The notes under the pieces are model-generated. The model did no database searches. It was not told the origin of the DNA and worked only from the letters and a program-made list of their open reading frames with translations. A DNA stretch of 64,000 nt from Callorhinus ursinus (lineage: Eukaryota; Chordata; Mammalia; Carnivora; Otariidae). Made by a program: the position numbers and the translations under genes. Positions 43,701-49,000 of the stretch are shown here, in pieces (the stretch's first letter is position 1; each line of letters begins with the position of its first letter). The stretch is taken from the NCBI RefSeq assembly GCF_003265705.1, contig NW_020313288.1, positions 934,839 to 998,838 on the forward strand. The letters are read 5' to 3'.

Positions 43701-45599
43701 ACAGACTGATGATATTTATGTCCTATGACCACACCCCTAAGAAAATGAAAACAGGGAGAAGAAATGAAGAATGGCTCTGAGAAAATAGTGATGGAGGATC
43801 CTTGAAGTCACATACCAGTTTCAGCCACCAATCTGACAGGAAGGTTCAATGCCATCCTATCAGCTTTGCAGTCTTGCAGACTGTGAGTAAAAAGGATAAA
43901 GGTCCCAATTTGGCTTTGCTGACGGGAGGCCCTGGTGGCAACCCTCAACCTTCCAGCATTTTTTCTAGAACGTCTTGGTTGATGAACTACCTGCCCCAAC
44001 TTGAGTAAAAGAAGTTAGTATCCATAGTGAAACAAACACAAGTTCAAGTTAGAAAAGCCCAACTGACTCTGGACTAATCAACCCACCATTTTCGAGCCCC
44101 AGCTTCCTCATTCAGAAAATGGGAAACAATCCCTACTTCCCCTTAATAGCAATGCGTAATAACTGATGCCCTGGTCTTCAGTTGTTTGGGAGCCAGGAGG
44201 GTGCAAAGAGTCACAGATCACACCAGTTTGCAGGGGTCGCGGGCAGCGATGCTGAGATTACACAGGAGAGGTCCCAAGACGAGAACAGGTCAATGGGAGA
44301 AAAACAAAAAAGCCAAAAAGAATATGAAAAAAGGGAAGGACCCAAACGTTTAATTAACTGCTCATGCTTTTCACACCCATCCCTCAGAACCCCTCAAGGT
44401 AGGGATAAGAGTCCTGGTTTTGCAAATAAATGGTGGCACAGAGAAGAAAAATGGATTGTGACCACGACCGTATCTTCACGTACCAGGCGGACCGCCAAGC
44501 CCGTTTCAGGCAATCTCGTTTAATCCTAACACGAAAACACGGTCTTTCCTTCTCTTTACAGGATAAACAGGCCGAGAGAGCGTGAAACGTCTTCCGTGCC
44601 CAAGATCAGGCCTCTGAGACCCGGAAGAGGCCCAAGACCAGACACAGGGACGAGAGCCCCACTGCGCCTGCCTCCTGGCGAAGTCCTGAAGCTGTCTTCC
44701 CCTTCTCCCCACCAACGTCTCACGTTTCTGCTCGCTAGCGCAACAGTACTTCCTTTTCCGTGCTATTTCCCCGATCGAGAGCTGGCAAATTCACAAACCG
44801 CTTTTTTTTTTTTTTTTAACCTCTGAACGTGCTCTTGGCACATCTGCCCAACAAACTAGACCCCTCTGCAAAGTGCGTCGACCCTAACGGGCCATGGAGC
44901 ATCGGAATCTCCAGGGTGAGCCCCGCGGACAGCGCGGGCTCAGAAAATCGGCCGGCCTGGGCCCCAGTCCCTGCACCTCGTCTCCACGGCCGTGTGACCT
45001 TGGCCGAGTCCCCCCACCTCACCCAGGAAATGAGGGCTTCCGGGTCTCCCGTCATTTTTGGAGGCTAGGGTGGGCCGCTAGGAGGAAGGCCCTCCGCGCA
45101 GTGGCTGGTGAGGAAAACGGGAGCCCTCGGCCAGGGTGCCGCGCCGCCGCAAGGCCGCGGCGCCTTCGCCGGTTCGCGCCCAGATAGATGTTCCTCCCTT
45201 CCCAGGCCGGCGCTGAGGTTCGCACCCGGGCCCAGCTGGGCTGGGAGCTCCCGCTAGGACCTGGGAAGAGTCGGGAAAAGCCCAGAGCTTCAGGCCAGAG
45301 ACAGGCCCCACAAGGGACCGGGGGCGGACCCCGAGGTCAGGGGACCGCAGTCGCGGCCGCCAGGACCCCCTTCTCATCTCCTGCCCGTCCCCGCAGGGCC
45401 CCGGCTCCACCTTTTTGAGACGCTCCATCAAAACGCTCTTGTTGCCGCTCGAGTCCAGATTCCGTTTCCTCAGCTCCGCCCGCAGATCGATCACCCGCAG
45501 GTCGCTGAGCCGCCGCGTCCCAGTCTCCGACGAGGCAGAGCTCAAAGCCGCTGCGCCCGCCGCACCCGAATCGCCTAGTCCTGAGAGAGTCTCCGCCAT
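9539..45599 (-). CDS. SAFB: SAFB, scaffold attachment factor B, complete
   Basis: Nuclear protein that binds scaffold/matrix-attachment DNA and RNA, represses transcription and couples it to splicing. Exons (minus strand, low-high coordinates): 45411-45599, 42375-42459, 31447-31511, 31158-31364, 28361-28423, 25684-25711, 24228-24738, 23755-23804, 22828-22922, 20988-21137, 20828-20910, 20339-20478, 20075-20163, 17880-17986, 15708-15998, 14454-14591, 13563-13605, 10654-10772, 10232-10338, 9802-9868, 9539-9668. Their sum is 2757 nt, giving 918 residues plus TAA (human 915). Every junction is GT-AG with matching phase. Domains: SAP (about 30-64), acidic region (about 80-380), RRM (about 405-481), K/S-rich NLS region (about 540-620), R/E-rich coiled region (about 621-718), Gly-rich tail ending RFTRRY. 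N-terminal [19 protein letters not shown] identifies SAFB rather than SAFB2. Exon 7 shows gene conversion with SAFB2. Confidence 0.96.
11348..11547 (-). repeat. Carnivore tRNA-Lys SINE (SINEC)
   Basis: Minus-orientation SINE in SAFB intron 17, ending GCGCCGCCCCCCAGGTGCCC. It is flanked by a 10-bp target-site duplication CTAGGAAAAG at 11338-11347 and 11548-11557. Confidence 0.93.
12179..12355 (+). repeat. Carnivore tRNA-Lys SINE
   Basis: Plus-orientation head GGGGCGCCTGGGTGGCTCAG and tail AATAAATAAAATCTTAAAA, in SAFB intron 17. Confidence 0.95.
13563..13605 (-). CDS. SAFB: SAFB exon 17, 43-bp microexon
   Basis: Acceptor CTTTTTTCAG and donor GTGAGT on the minus strand bracket 43 nt. They complete [16 protein letters not shown], which bridges exon 16 (ending VDR) and exon 18 (HYPER), exactly as in human SAFB. 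Without it the downstream frame is lost, so it is required for the full-length product. Confidence 0.93.
13686..13890 (+). repeat. Carnivore tRNA-Lys SINE
   Basis: Full-length plus-orientation copy with perfect 10-bp duplications CATTTCCCAA at 13676-13685 and 13891-13900. It sits 80 bp from SAFB microexon 17. Confidence 0.95.
14001..14398 (+). repeat. Carnivore SINE split by a second SINE in its tail
   Basis: Outer plus-orientation SINE (GGGCACCTGGGTGGCTCAGC), flanked by 10-bp duplications AGGAGAGAAG at 13991-14000 and 14399-14408. Its A-rich tail resumes after the nested element as AATAAATAAAATCTTAAAAA. Confidence 0.9.
14172..14368 (-). repeat. Nested carnivore SINE, opposite orientation
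   Basis: Minus-orientation SINE inserted in the AATAAAT-rich tail of the outer element, reading GATTTTATTTATTTATTTGA through GCCACCCAGGCGCCC. The repeated AATAAATAAAAT on both sides is the likely duplication. The pair forms a long tail-to-tail inverted repeat within SAFB intron 16, 85 bp from exon 16. Confidence 0.9.
14454..15998 (-). CDS. SAFB: SAFB exons 15-16: R/E-rich region
   Basis: Exon 15 (15708-15998) encodes an almost uninterrupted Arg/Glu helix with repeated RERER/ERERM units (about residues 621-718). Exon 16 (14454-14591) encodes [18 protein letters not shown] through PDHSVDR. This region carries nuclear-matrix and protein-interaction functions in the family. The junction reads YDVDG|RRDD, one residue longer than the human YDLDRRDD as I recall it. 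Confidence 0.93.
17325..17515 (+). repeat. Carnivore tRNA-Lys SINE
   Basis: Plus-orientation copy with head GGGGCACCTGGGGGGGCTCA (a G-run variant) and tail AAATAAATAAATCTTTAAAA, in SAFB intron 14. Confidence 0.93.
17880..17986 (-). CDS. SAFB: SAFB exon 14: basic/NLS region
   Basis: Encodes [20 protein letters not shown], then [15 protein letters not shown], a basic serine-rich stretch matching the nuclear-localisation region of SAFB. Phase 0 acceptor (CTAG) and GTGAGT donor. Confidence 0.93.
19346..19540 (+). repeat. Carnivore tRNA-Lys SINE
   Basis: Plus-orientation copy in SAFB intron 13. The flanking text AAAAGCCAACCAG occurs on both sides (19335-19347 and 19543-19554), giving a clear target-site duplication. 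Confidence 0.93.
19690..19888 (+). repeat. Carnivore tRNA-Lys SINE
   Basis: Plus-orientation copy (GGGGTGCCTGGGTGGCTCAG ... AAATAAATAAAATCTTAAAA) following an A-rich run at 19650-19688. Confidence 0.94.
20075..20910 (-). CDS. SAFB: SAFB exons 11-13: K/E/S-rich linker after the RRM
   Basis: Exon 11 (20828-20910) encodes [20 protein letters not shown], exon 12 (20339-20478) [20 protein letters not shown] through [10 protein letters not shown], and exon 13 (20075-20163) [20 protein letters not shown] through SGSKER. These charged, low-complexity segments connect the RRM to the R/E-rich region. The human paralogue carries the same blocks with scattered substitutions. Confidence 0.93.
20988..22922 (-). 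CDS. SAFB: SAFB exons 9-10: RNA-recognition motif
   Basis: Exon 9 (22828-22922) gives [20 protein letters not shown] and continues through SKYGK; exon 10 (20988-21137) gives [20 protein letters not shown] through MISVEK. RNP2-like NFWVSGL and RNP1-like ARCYGFVTM are both present, with the RRM split between them by an intron as in SAFB2. Exon 10 differs from the SAFB2 exon at many third-codon positions, a useful contrast to the identical exon 7. Confidence 0.95.
23755..23804 (-). CDS. SAFB: SAFB exon 8
   Basis: Fifty-nucleotide exon encoding [18 protein letters not shown] between the converted exon 7 and the RRM. The SAFB2 counterpart has the same length but a wholly different sequence ([18 protein letters not shown]), so the conversion tract stops before it. 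Confidence 0.93.
24105..24957 (-). repeat. SAFB: 853-bp inverted repeat, left copy (SAFB exon 7)
   Basis: Reverse complement matches 54968-55820 at every position compared row by row (coordinates sum to 79925). It covers the whole of exon 7 (24228-24738), 219 bp of upstream intron and 123 bp of downstream intron. At 24104 the match turns into GCAATG versus ACCATG, and at 24958 into CATCCC versus GCCCCC; beyond that only diverged paralogous similarity remains. Interpretation as gene conversion is inference. Confidence 0.95.
24228..24738 (-). CDS. SAFB: SAFB exon 7: acidic region with SUMO motifs
   Basis: A 511-nt exon encoding residues 213-383, starting [20 protein letters not shown]. Two sumoylation consensus sites fall inside: VKEE with Lys 231 and VKRE with Lys 294 in this reading frame, the positions reported for human SAFB. 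Otherwise it is acidic and Ser/Ala/Pro-rich. The nucleotide sequence is identical to SAFB2 exon 7. Confidence 0.96.
24958..25683 (-). other. SAFB: SAFB intron 6 part with retained similarity to SAFB2 intron 6
   Basis: Beyond the perfect tract the intron still aligns with 54275-54967 of SAFB2 at moderate identity by eye. It includes a perfect 50-bp block at 25094-25143 / 54781-54830. Both introns are short (about 950 and 910 bp in all) and free of SINEs. Other paralogous introns in the window show no comparable similarity. Confidence 0.75.
25684..25711 (-). CDS. SAFB: SAFB exon 6, 28-bp microexon
   Basis: Encodes EIEEPSLEP between a GTTGCAG acceptor and a GTACTG donor. SAFB2 has the matching 28-bp microexon (DIEEPLLEP) at 54247-54274, so this architecture predates the duplication. 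Confidence 0.92.
26700..26890 (+). repeat. MIR SINE
   Basis: MIR-like core: GAGCGCTGACTAGGTTCCAG, then ATTTAAGCCCTTTACACACA, TTGGTACTCTTAGTATCATC and GGCACAGAGTGGCTGACAAA. It lies in SAFB intron 5. Confidence 0.8.
28361..31511 (-). CDS. SAFB: SAFB exons 3-5: acidic N-terminal linker
   Basis: Exon 3 (31447-31511) encodes [20 protein letters not shown], exon 4 (31158-31364) [20 protein letters not shown] through LQEHA, and exon 5 (28361-28423) [20 protein letters not shown]. The donor of exon 4 is GCT|GTAGGT rather than the tempting GTAG|GTAACT four bases later. Using the first gives the human-like EHA-IEDKET junction and keeps the frame. Confidence 0.92.
29530..29880 (+). repeat. MIR interrupted by a hAT-type DNA transposon
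   Basis: MIR text (TGCCAGGCACAGTTCTAAAC ... GTCCAGAGAGGTTAAGTAAT, CCCAAGGTCACTCAGC) is broken at about 29557-29702 by an insertion. The insert begins AGGGTCGGCAAACTTTTCCT and contains TTTGCAGGCCAGATGGTCTC, the pattern of a hAT/Charlie-group non-autonomous element. Subfamily not assigned. Confidence 0.75.
31886..32067 (+). repeat. Carnivore tRNA-Lys SINE
   Basis: Plus-orientation copy in SAFB intron 2, with a short tail (CAAATATCTTATAAAAACAA) and similar flanks AACATGGGGCA / AACAAAGGGGCA. Confidence 0.93.
32195..32217 (+). repeat. (TA)n microsatellite
   Basis: About eleven uninterrupted TA units in SAFB intron 2. Confidence 0.97.
33575..33763 (-). repeat. Carnivore tRNA-Lys SINE
   Basis: Minus-orientation copy ending GCCACCCAGGCGCCCC. 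The text CCATAGCTCTTTTTTTT lies on both sides (from 33532 and from 33765), a long target-site duplication. Confidence 0.94.
33782..33942 (-). repeat. Carnivore tRNA-Lys SINE
   Basis: A second minus-orientation copy directly behind the previous one, with a small internal deletion around GCAGGCTCTGATGCAAGGCT. Confidence 0.92.
34525..34760 (+). repeat. Carnivore tRNA-Lys SINE
   Basis: Plus-orientation copy with a long A-rich tail. TTTAGTCTT is duplicated at 34516-34524 and 34761-34769. Confidence 0.94.
35220..35970 (-). repeat. Degraded LINE-1 fragment
   Basis: AT-rich text with L1-like phrases such as CAACTGTTCCAGCATCATCT followed by ACTGAAAAATCC. The orientation (antisense to L1 coding) and the limits are approximate. 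Confidence 0.45.
36001..36098 (+). repeat. Internally deleted carnivore SINE
   Basis: Has the SINE head through GGGTCCTGGGATC, then jumps straight to AAATAAATAAATAAAATCTT. The middle body of about 80 bp is missing. Confidence 0.88.
36099..36200 (-). repeat. Older tRNA-like SINE (truncated)
   Basis: Minus orientation. The reverse complement starts with a tRNA-like segment (GGCTGGCTCAGTCGTTAGAG) and a B-box-like AGGGTTGTGAGTGCAAGCCC. Same subfamily as the element at 48280-48382. Confidence 0.8.
36311..36516 (-). repeat. Carnivore tRNA-Lys SINE, intact duplication
   Basis: Minus-orientation copy with a perfect 17-bp target-site duplication CAATTTTGGTTATTCTT at 36294-36310 and 36517-36533, suggesting a young insertion. 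Confidence 0.96.
37284..37468 (+). repeat. Carnivore tRNA-Lys SINE, intact duplication
   Basis: Plus-orientation copy with a perfect 18-bp duplication AGAAAATCACCAGTGGAT at 37266-37283 and 37469-37486, a (TC)n run at 37410-37438 and an AAATAAATAAATAAAATCTA tail. Confidence 0.96.
37500..38260 (+). repeat. LINE-like interspersed repeat, degraded
   Basis: The phrases 'gagaaacctgaccaacagca', 'gagagacacgacaactgaat', 'gcatgaccctggattatttt' and 'gtctgttaatgtcttgattt'-like text resemble an old LINE-derived sequence. Family not firmly identified. Confidence 0.5.
38932..39130 (-). repeat. Carnivore tRNA-Lys SINE
   Basis: Minus-orientation copy inside the LINE-1 remnant. TTTTTATAATTTT occurs on both sides. 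Confidence 0.93.
39190..39397 (-). repeat. Carnivore tRNA-Lys SINE, diverged
   Basis: Minus-orientation, more diverged copy (AGATTATCTATTTAGAGAAA ... GCCACCCAGGCACCCC) in the same LINE-1 remnant. Confidence 0.88.
39925..40115 (+). repeat. Carnivore tRNA-Lys SINE
   Basis: Plus-orientation copy. AGTTATCACAAAAT before it and AGTTATCAAAAAAT after it form an imperfect target-site duplication within LINE-1. Confidence 0.94.
40441..40621 (-). repeat. Carnivore tRNA-Lys SINE
   Basis: Minus-orientation copy with a pure T-run of about 20 at its 3' tail end and GTTACCCAGGTGCCCC at its head, lacking the usual GAGCC. Confidence 0.92.
41169..41341 (+). repeat. Carnivore tRNA-Lys SINE
   Basis: Plus-orientation copy with the head variant GGGCGCCTGGGTGGCGCAGT. 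The 14-bp duplication AAAACAGTAATTGA / AAAACAGTAGTTGA carries one mismatch (41155-41168, 41342-41355). Confidence 0.95.
41480..41677 (+). repeat. Carnivore tRNA-Lys SINE, intact duplication
   Basis: Plus-orientation copy with a perfect 17-bp duplication TAAAGCAAGGTCTAAGG at 41463-41479 and 41678-41694. Confidence 0.95.
44350..44465 (+). repeat. MIR SINE fragment
   Basis: 'cagaacccctcaaggtaggg', 'ataagagtcctggttttgca' and 'gtggcacagagaag' follow the MIR core order. It lies in SAFB intron 1. Confidence 0.65.
45411..45599 (-). CDS. SAFB: SAFB exon 1: SAP domain
   Basis: Sixty-three codons from ATG (45599-45597). A Gly/Ala/Ser-rich N-terminus is followed by the SAP DNA-binding helix-turn-helix [20 protein letters not shown] and [12 protein letters not shown]. 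The donor is AAG|GTGGAG at 45410. The SAP motif binds AT-rich scaffold-attachment DNA. Confidence 0.96.
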
Positions 45600-46080
45600 T
45601 CCAGGGACCCTGGCTCCGCCGCCCACTTCGCACAGAACCGGGCCGGTTTTATCTGGGCACCTAGCACAAAATGGCGCCGCCTGCGAGGGAACCGCTCCAG
45701 CCGCCCTGGCGCGCCTCCCTTCTGCGCAGGCGCACCCGGCGCGGAGCCGACGCTGCCGGTCGCGTGTGCACATGCGTGGTGAGAGCTCACAGGGATGTGC
45801 GCAGGCGCATTGCATCTCGCCGGCCTCCCGCCGCGAACGGCCGTGACACATGCGTGCTGCAATTACGGCGCCTGCGCGTTGTGGTGGGGAACGTGCGGTT
45901 GGTCGACGCGCGAGCGCGCGTGCTGTTAAGAAAGTTGGCATGTGCGGCACGCATGCGCTGCCGGAAAGCGGGGCGGGAGGAAGCGAGTGCGTTTTCCTCT
46001 TAGGCGGCGCCATTTTGTGCTCAGAGCCGCTACAGCCGCCGGGGGTGTGGGAAGTGGGTGGCGGGGACGCGAGACCTGGG
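45600..46080. promoter_or_regulatory. SAFB/SAFB2 bidirectional CpG-island promoter, mirror-symmetric
   Basis: 481 bp separate the two divergent start codons. The sequence is CpG-dense and TATA-less, with NRF1-type TGCGCAGGCGCA at 45723-45734 and 45798-45809, GCGCCTGCGC at 45868-45877 and GCATGCGC at 45951-45958. A 17-bp perfect inverted repeat, CACAAAATGGCGCCGCC at 45666-45682 and its reverse complement at 46003-46019, holds YY1-like AAAATGGCG cores on both sides. The symmetry axis near 45841 is also the midpoint of the two ATGs, as expected if the promoter arose with the inverted gene duplication. Human SAFB and SAFB2 also share a short GC-rich bidirectional promoter. Confidence 0.9.
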
Positions 46081-49000
46081 ATGGCGGAGACTCTGGCAGG
46101 GTCCGGCGAGTCGGGTTCTGGCACAGCCGCTGTCGGGTCGGGTACCTCGGAGGCCGGGACGCGACGGCTGAGCGACTTGCGGGTGATAGACTTGCGGGCG
46201 GAGCTGAAGAAGCGGAACCTGGACACGGGCGGCAACAAGAGCGTCTTGATGGAGCGGCTCAAAAAGGTGAGGCGGCTCGACGTCCCGGGGTGGAGCAGGA
46301 GGCCGGGGCACGCCCCCGCGCCGACCTGTCACCGCGATGCCCGGACGCGGGCGCTCCTCCACCATCGCCCCTTGTGACCGACCCCGGCCCGAGCTCGCGG
46401 GGACCAAGGGGCCCGGCTGTGTGACCTTGGCCGTCCCCGCCCCTCTCTGTGCTTCGCCTTTGATCCTCCTTCCAGCTGGTCGCCTCAAGAGTGCTGAAAG
46501 CGCGTCCTTTTAGCCGCCGGGTGGCCGCCTGGACTTTTTTTCCGGGCTCCAGTTGGGAGACTCGGTTCCGTGACCTTGGATAGGTGCCTTCTCCCTGCGC
46601 CTCAGTTTCCTCTCCTGGGCAACGGATGAGTGAAGAGTCTTCGCGGTCTTGCAGGAGAGGGGGTTGGGCTTGTTAATACTCCAGGACTTTTGCTCTTGTC
46701 GCGCCCTCTCCTCCACCGCCGTTCTTCCATGGCTTCTGGTTGGTGCCTCGTAGTTGTCCTCGCTCTACCTGAGATGTCTCCCCAACGTGCTTTCTAGAGT
46801 GTTGCTCCATCTCTTTGCTCTCCTGCACCGTTTTGTGTTTATGCCCCAGCTGGCCGCACTCAACCCCACGTTGAGTGTGGAGGAGTAGCTGTCGCCCCGA
46901 CCAGAGCAAGCTCGTTGCAGAGCTGGGGTTTACCATTGAGTGCCTAGTCCTGTGCCAGTCCGGAGGAAGGTGCTGAGCAACCCTACACACACACCCCCAC
47001 ACCCNNNNNNNNNNCACACACCCCCACACCCACCCCCACACCCCAGTCTGTCTGGTGGGTTTTCTCCCCAGAAGTCAAGCACCCACGGCTTGTGGAACAC
47101 CGCTCAGCCCTTTACAGATGGTGGACCTCGTGCGGCATCTCTCTTACTGTTACCGTTATTAAAGTGGAGGGTTGGGCAATTTCTAGTTCAAGGGCCATTT
47201 TGGAACGGGTCATTGACCTGCACCCTGGAGCCCCAGTTCGCACATCCCTTTGTTTTTTGTGCTTAGGGCCCAGAGAGAACCAAGTTGTGCTAGGTTCGTC
47301 CTGTGCCTTTTGGGCTGGCAGCCCAGATAGCAGAACCAGAGTTGTTGCTCTTTGCAAGGAAGTGTTTGACTTTGTTTGCTGGGAAGTTGTTACTTAACAA
47401 AGAACAATGTGTGCCCTGCAGGTCTCCACAGTGTTGTAAAGTTTCATCTCTTCTTAATAGGCGGTTAAGGAAGAAGGGCAGGATCCTGATGAAATTGGTG
47501 TTGCGTTGGAAGCCACAAGCAAGAGGACAACAAAGAGGTGTATTAAAGGTATCTGCTTGTACTTATTGCTGCTGGAGGCCTGAGCATGTAGAGAACTTAG
47601 TTACAGATCAGGTTTTTTAACACCATTTCTGCCTTGTGGGCCCAGAGAATGTCTTTGGTCTTCATTGTTCCCATCTAACAAGTGAGCTCGGTTTTCGCCA
47701 CGTTACTAGTAGTTCTGTCAGGAGTGCTGGGAGGAGTAGAGAGATGTGCAAATGTTACGTAAATTAAAACTGAAACGTGTGTTAAAGACATTTTAGCTCT
47801 TGTCATTGGGATTCAAAAACAACCAGAGTAAGGCATGCTCTTAAAGCTGCTCTGAGCATCCAAATACACTACATGACTTTCTTCCTGAGAAGTTGAAAAA
47901 CGGGGTTTTAAACCAAAGAAAATGACACCATTCTGAGACAGAGTAGAACCCCCTATCTCTAAGGATACAAAACAGATCTTTGGGGGCGCCTGGGTGGCTC
48001 AGTCGTTGAGCGTCTGCCTTCAGCTCAGATCATGATCCCGGGGTCCTGGGATCGAGCCCCACATCGGGCTCCCTGCTCGGCGGGAGGCCTGCTTCCTTCT
48101 CTCCCACTCCCCCTGCTTGTGTTCTCTCTCTCGCTCTCTCTCTGTCAAATAAATAAATAAAATCTTTAAAAAATAAATAAACAAATAAAAAAGAATTAAA
48201 AAAACAGATCGTTGGAGTATTTTCATGCAGCCTATTTTTTTTAACCAGTGAGGTTTTGTTTTGTTCTGTTTTGTTTTTTTAAGATATTATTTTGAAGCAA
48301 TCTCTGCATCCAACGTGGGGCTCGAACTTACAACCCTAAGATCAAAAGTCATGCTCTACCAACTGAGCCAGCCAGGTGCCCCACAGTGAGATTTTTTTTT
48401 TTTAATTGAGATATACTTCACATCTATAGAATTCACCCATTTACCAGTGTACACTTCATTACATTTTAGTATATTCACAAAGCTATGCAACTGTCAACAC
48501 TATTTAATTCTGAAACGTTTTCATCGTCACAAAAAGAAGCCCCCATGCCTATTAGCACTTGCTCCCCATTTCCCCCTCCTGCAGACTCTGGCAGTATGTA
48601 ATTGACCGTTCTATTTCGTGTAAATAGGATCATGCAATATGTGGTCTTCTGTGCCTGCTTATTCTGTTGAGCATGTTTTCAAGGTTCATTCACTTTGTGA
48701 CGTAGATTAGTGCCTCATTTCTTTTTGTGGATGGTACTAGCTAATTTTGGAAGCATTTAATTCCATAAAACTTTGAAACCTTGTTACCCTCCCTGGCTTT
48801 CATCCTCATTTTTATATGGGTGAGGACAATATAATTAGGACCTTCCCCGTGATGGGGATTATTTTCTTGAAAGGTGCCAACATAAAAATTGTCATGGCTG
48901 GACATACCCTGTTCATCTGAAGAAGAGTTAAGCTTAGGCCATGGAGGACATGCTTAGAAAGGGAAAAGAAACCAGCTTGTAGCCTTTTCAGTAACTCTAA

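Noticed and set aside
45078..46262. A 394-codon minus-strand open frame across the SAFB/SAFB2 promoter and both first exons
   Set aside because: It includes the true SAFB exon 1 frame only in part and is otherwise a stop-poor reading of a CpG island, antisense to SAFB2 exon 1. There is no family match and the real SAFB start (45599) and donor (45410) fall inside it.
48294..48382. Possible functional tRNA-Lys gene on the minus strand
   Set aside because: The acceptor stem ends do not pair well, and it is joined to a SINE-type tail (AAAATAATATCTT), so it is a SINE head.
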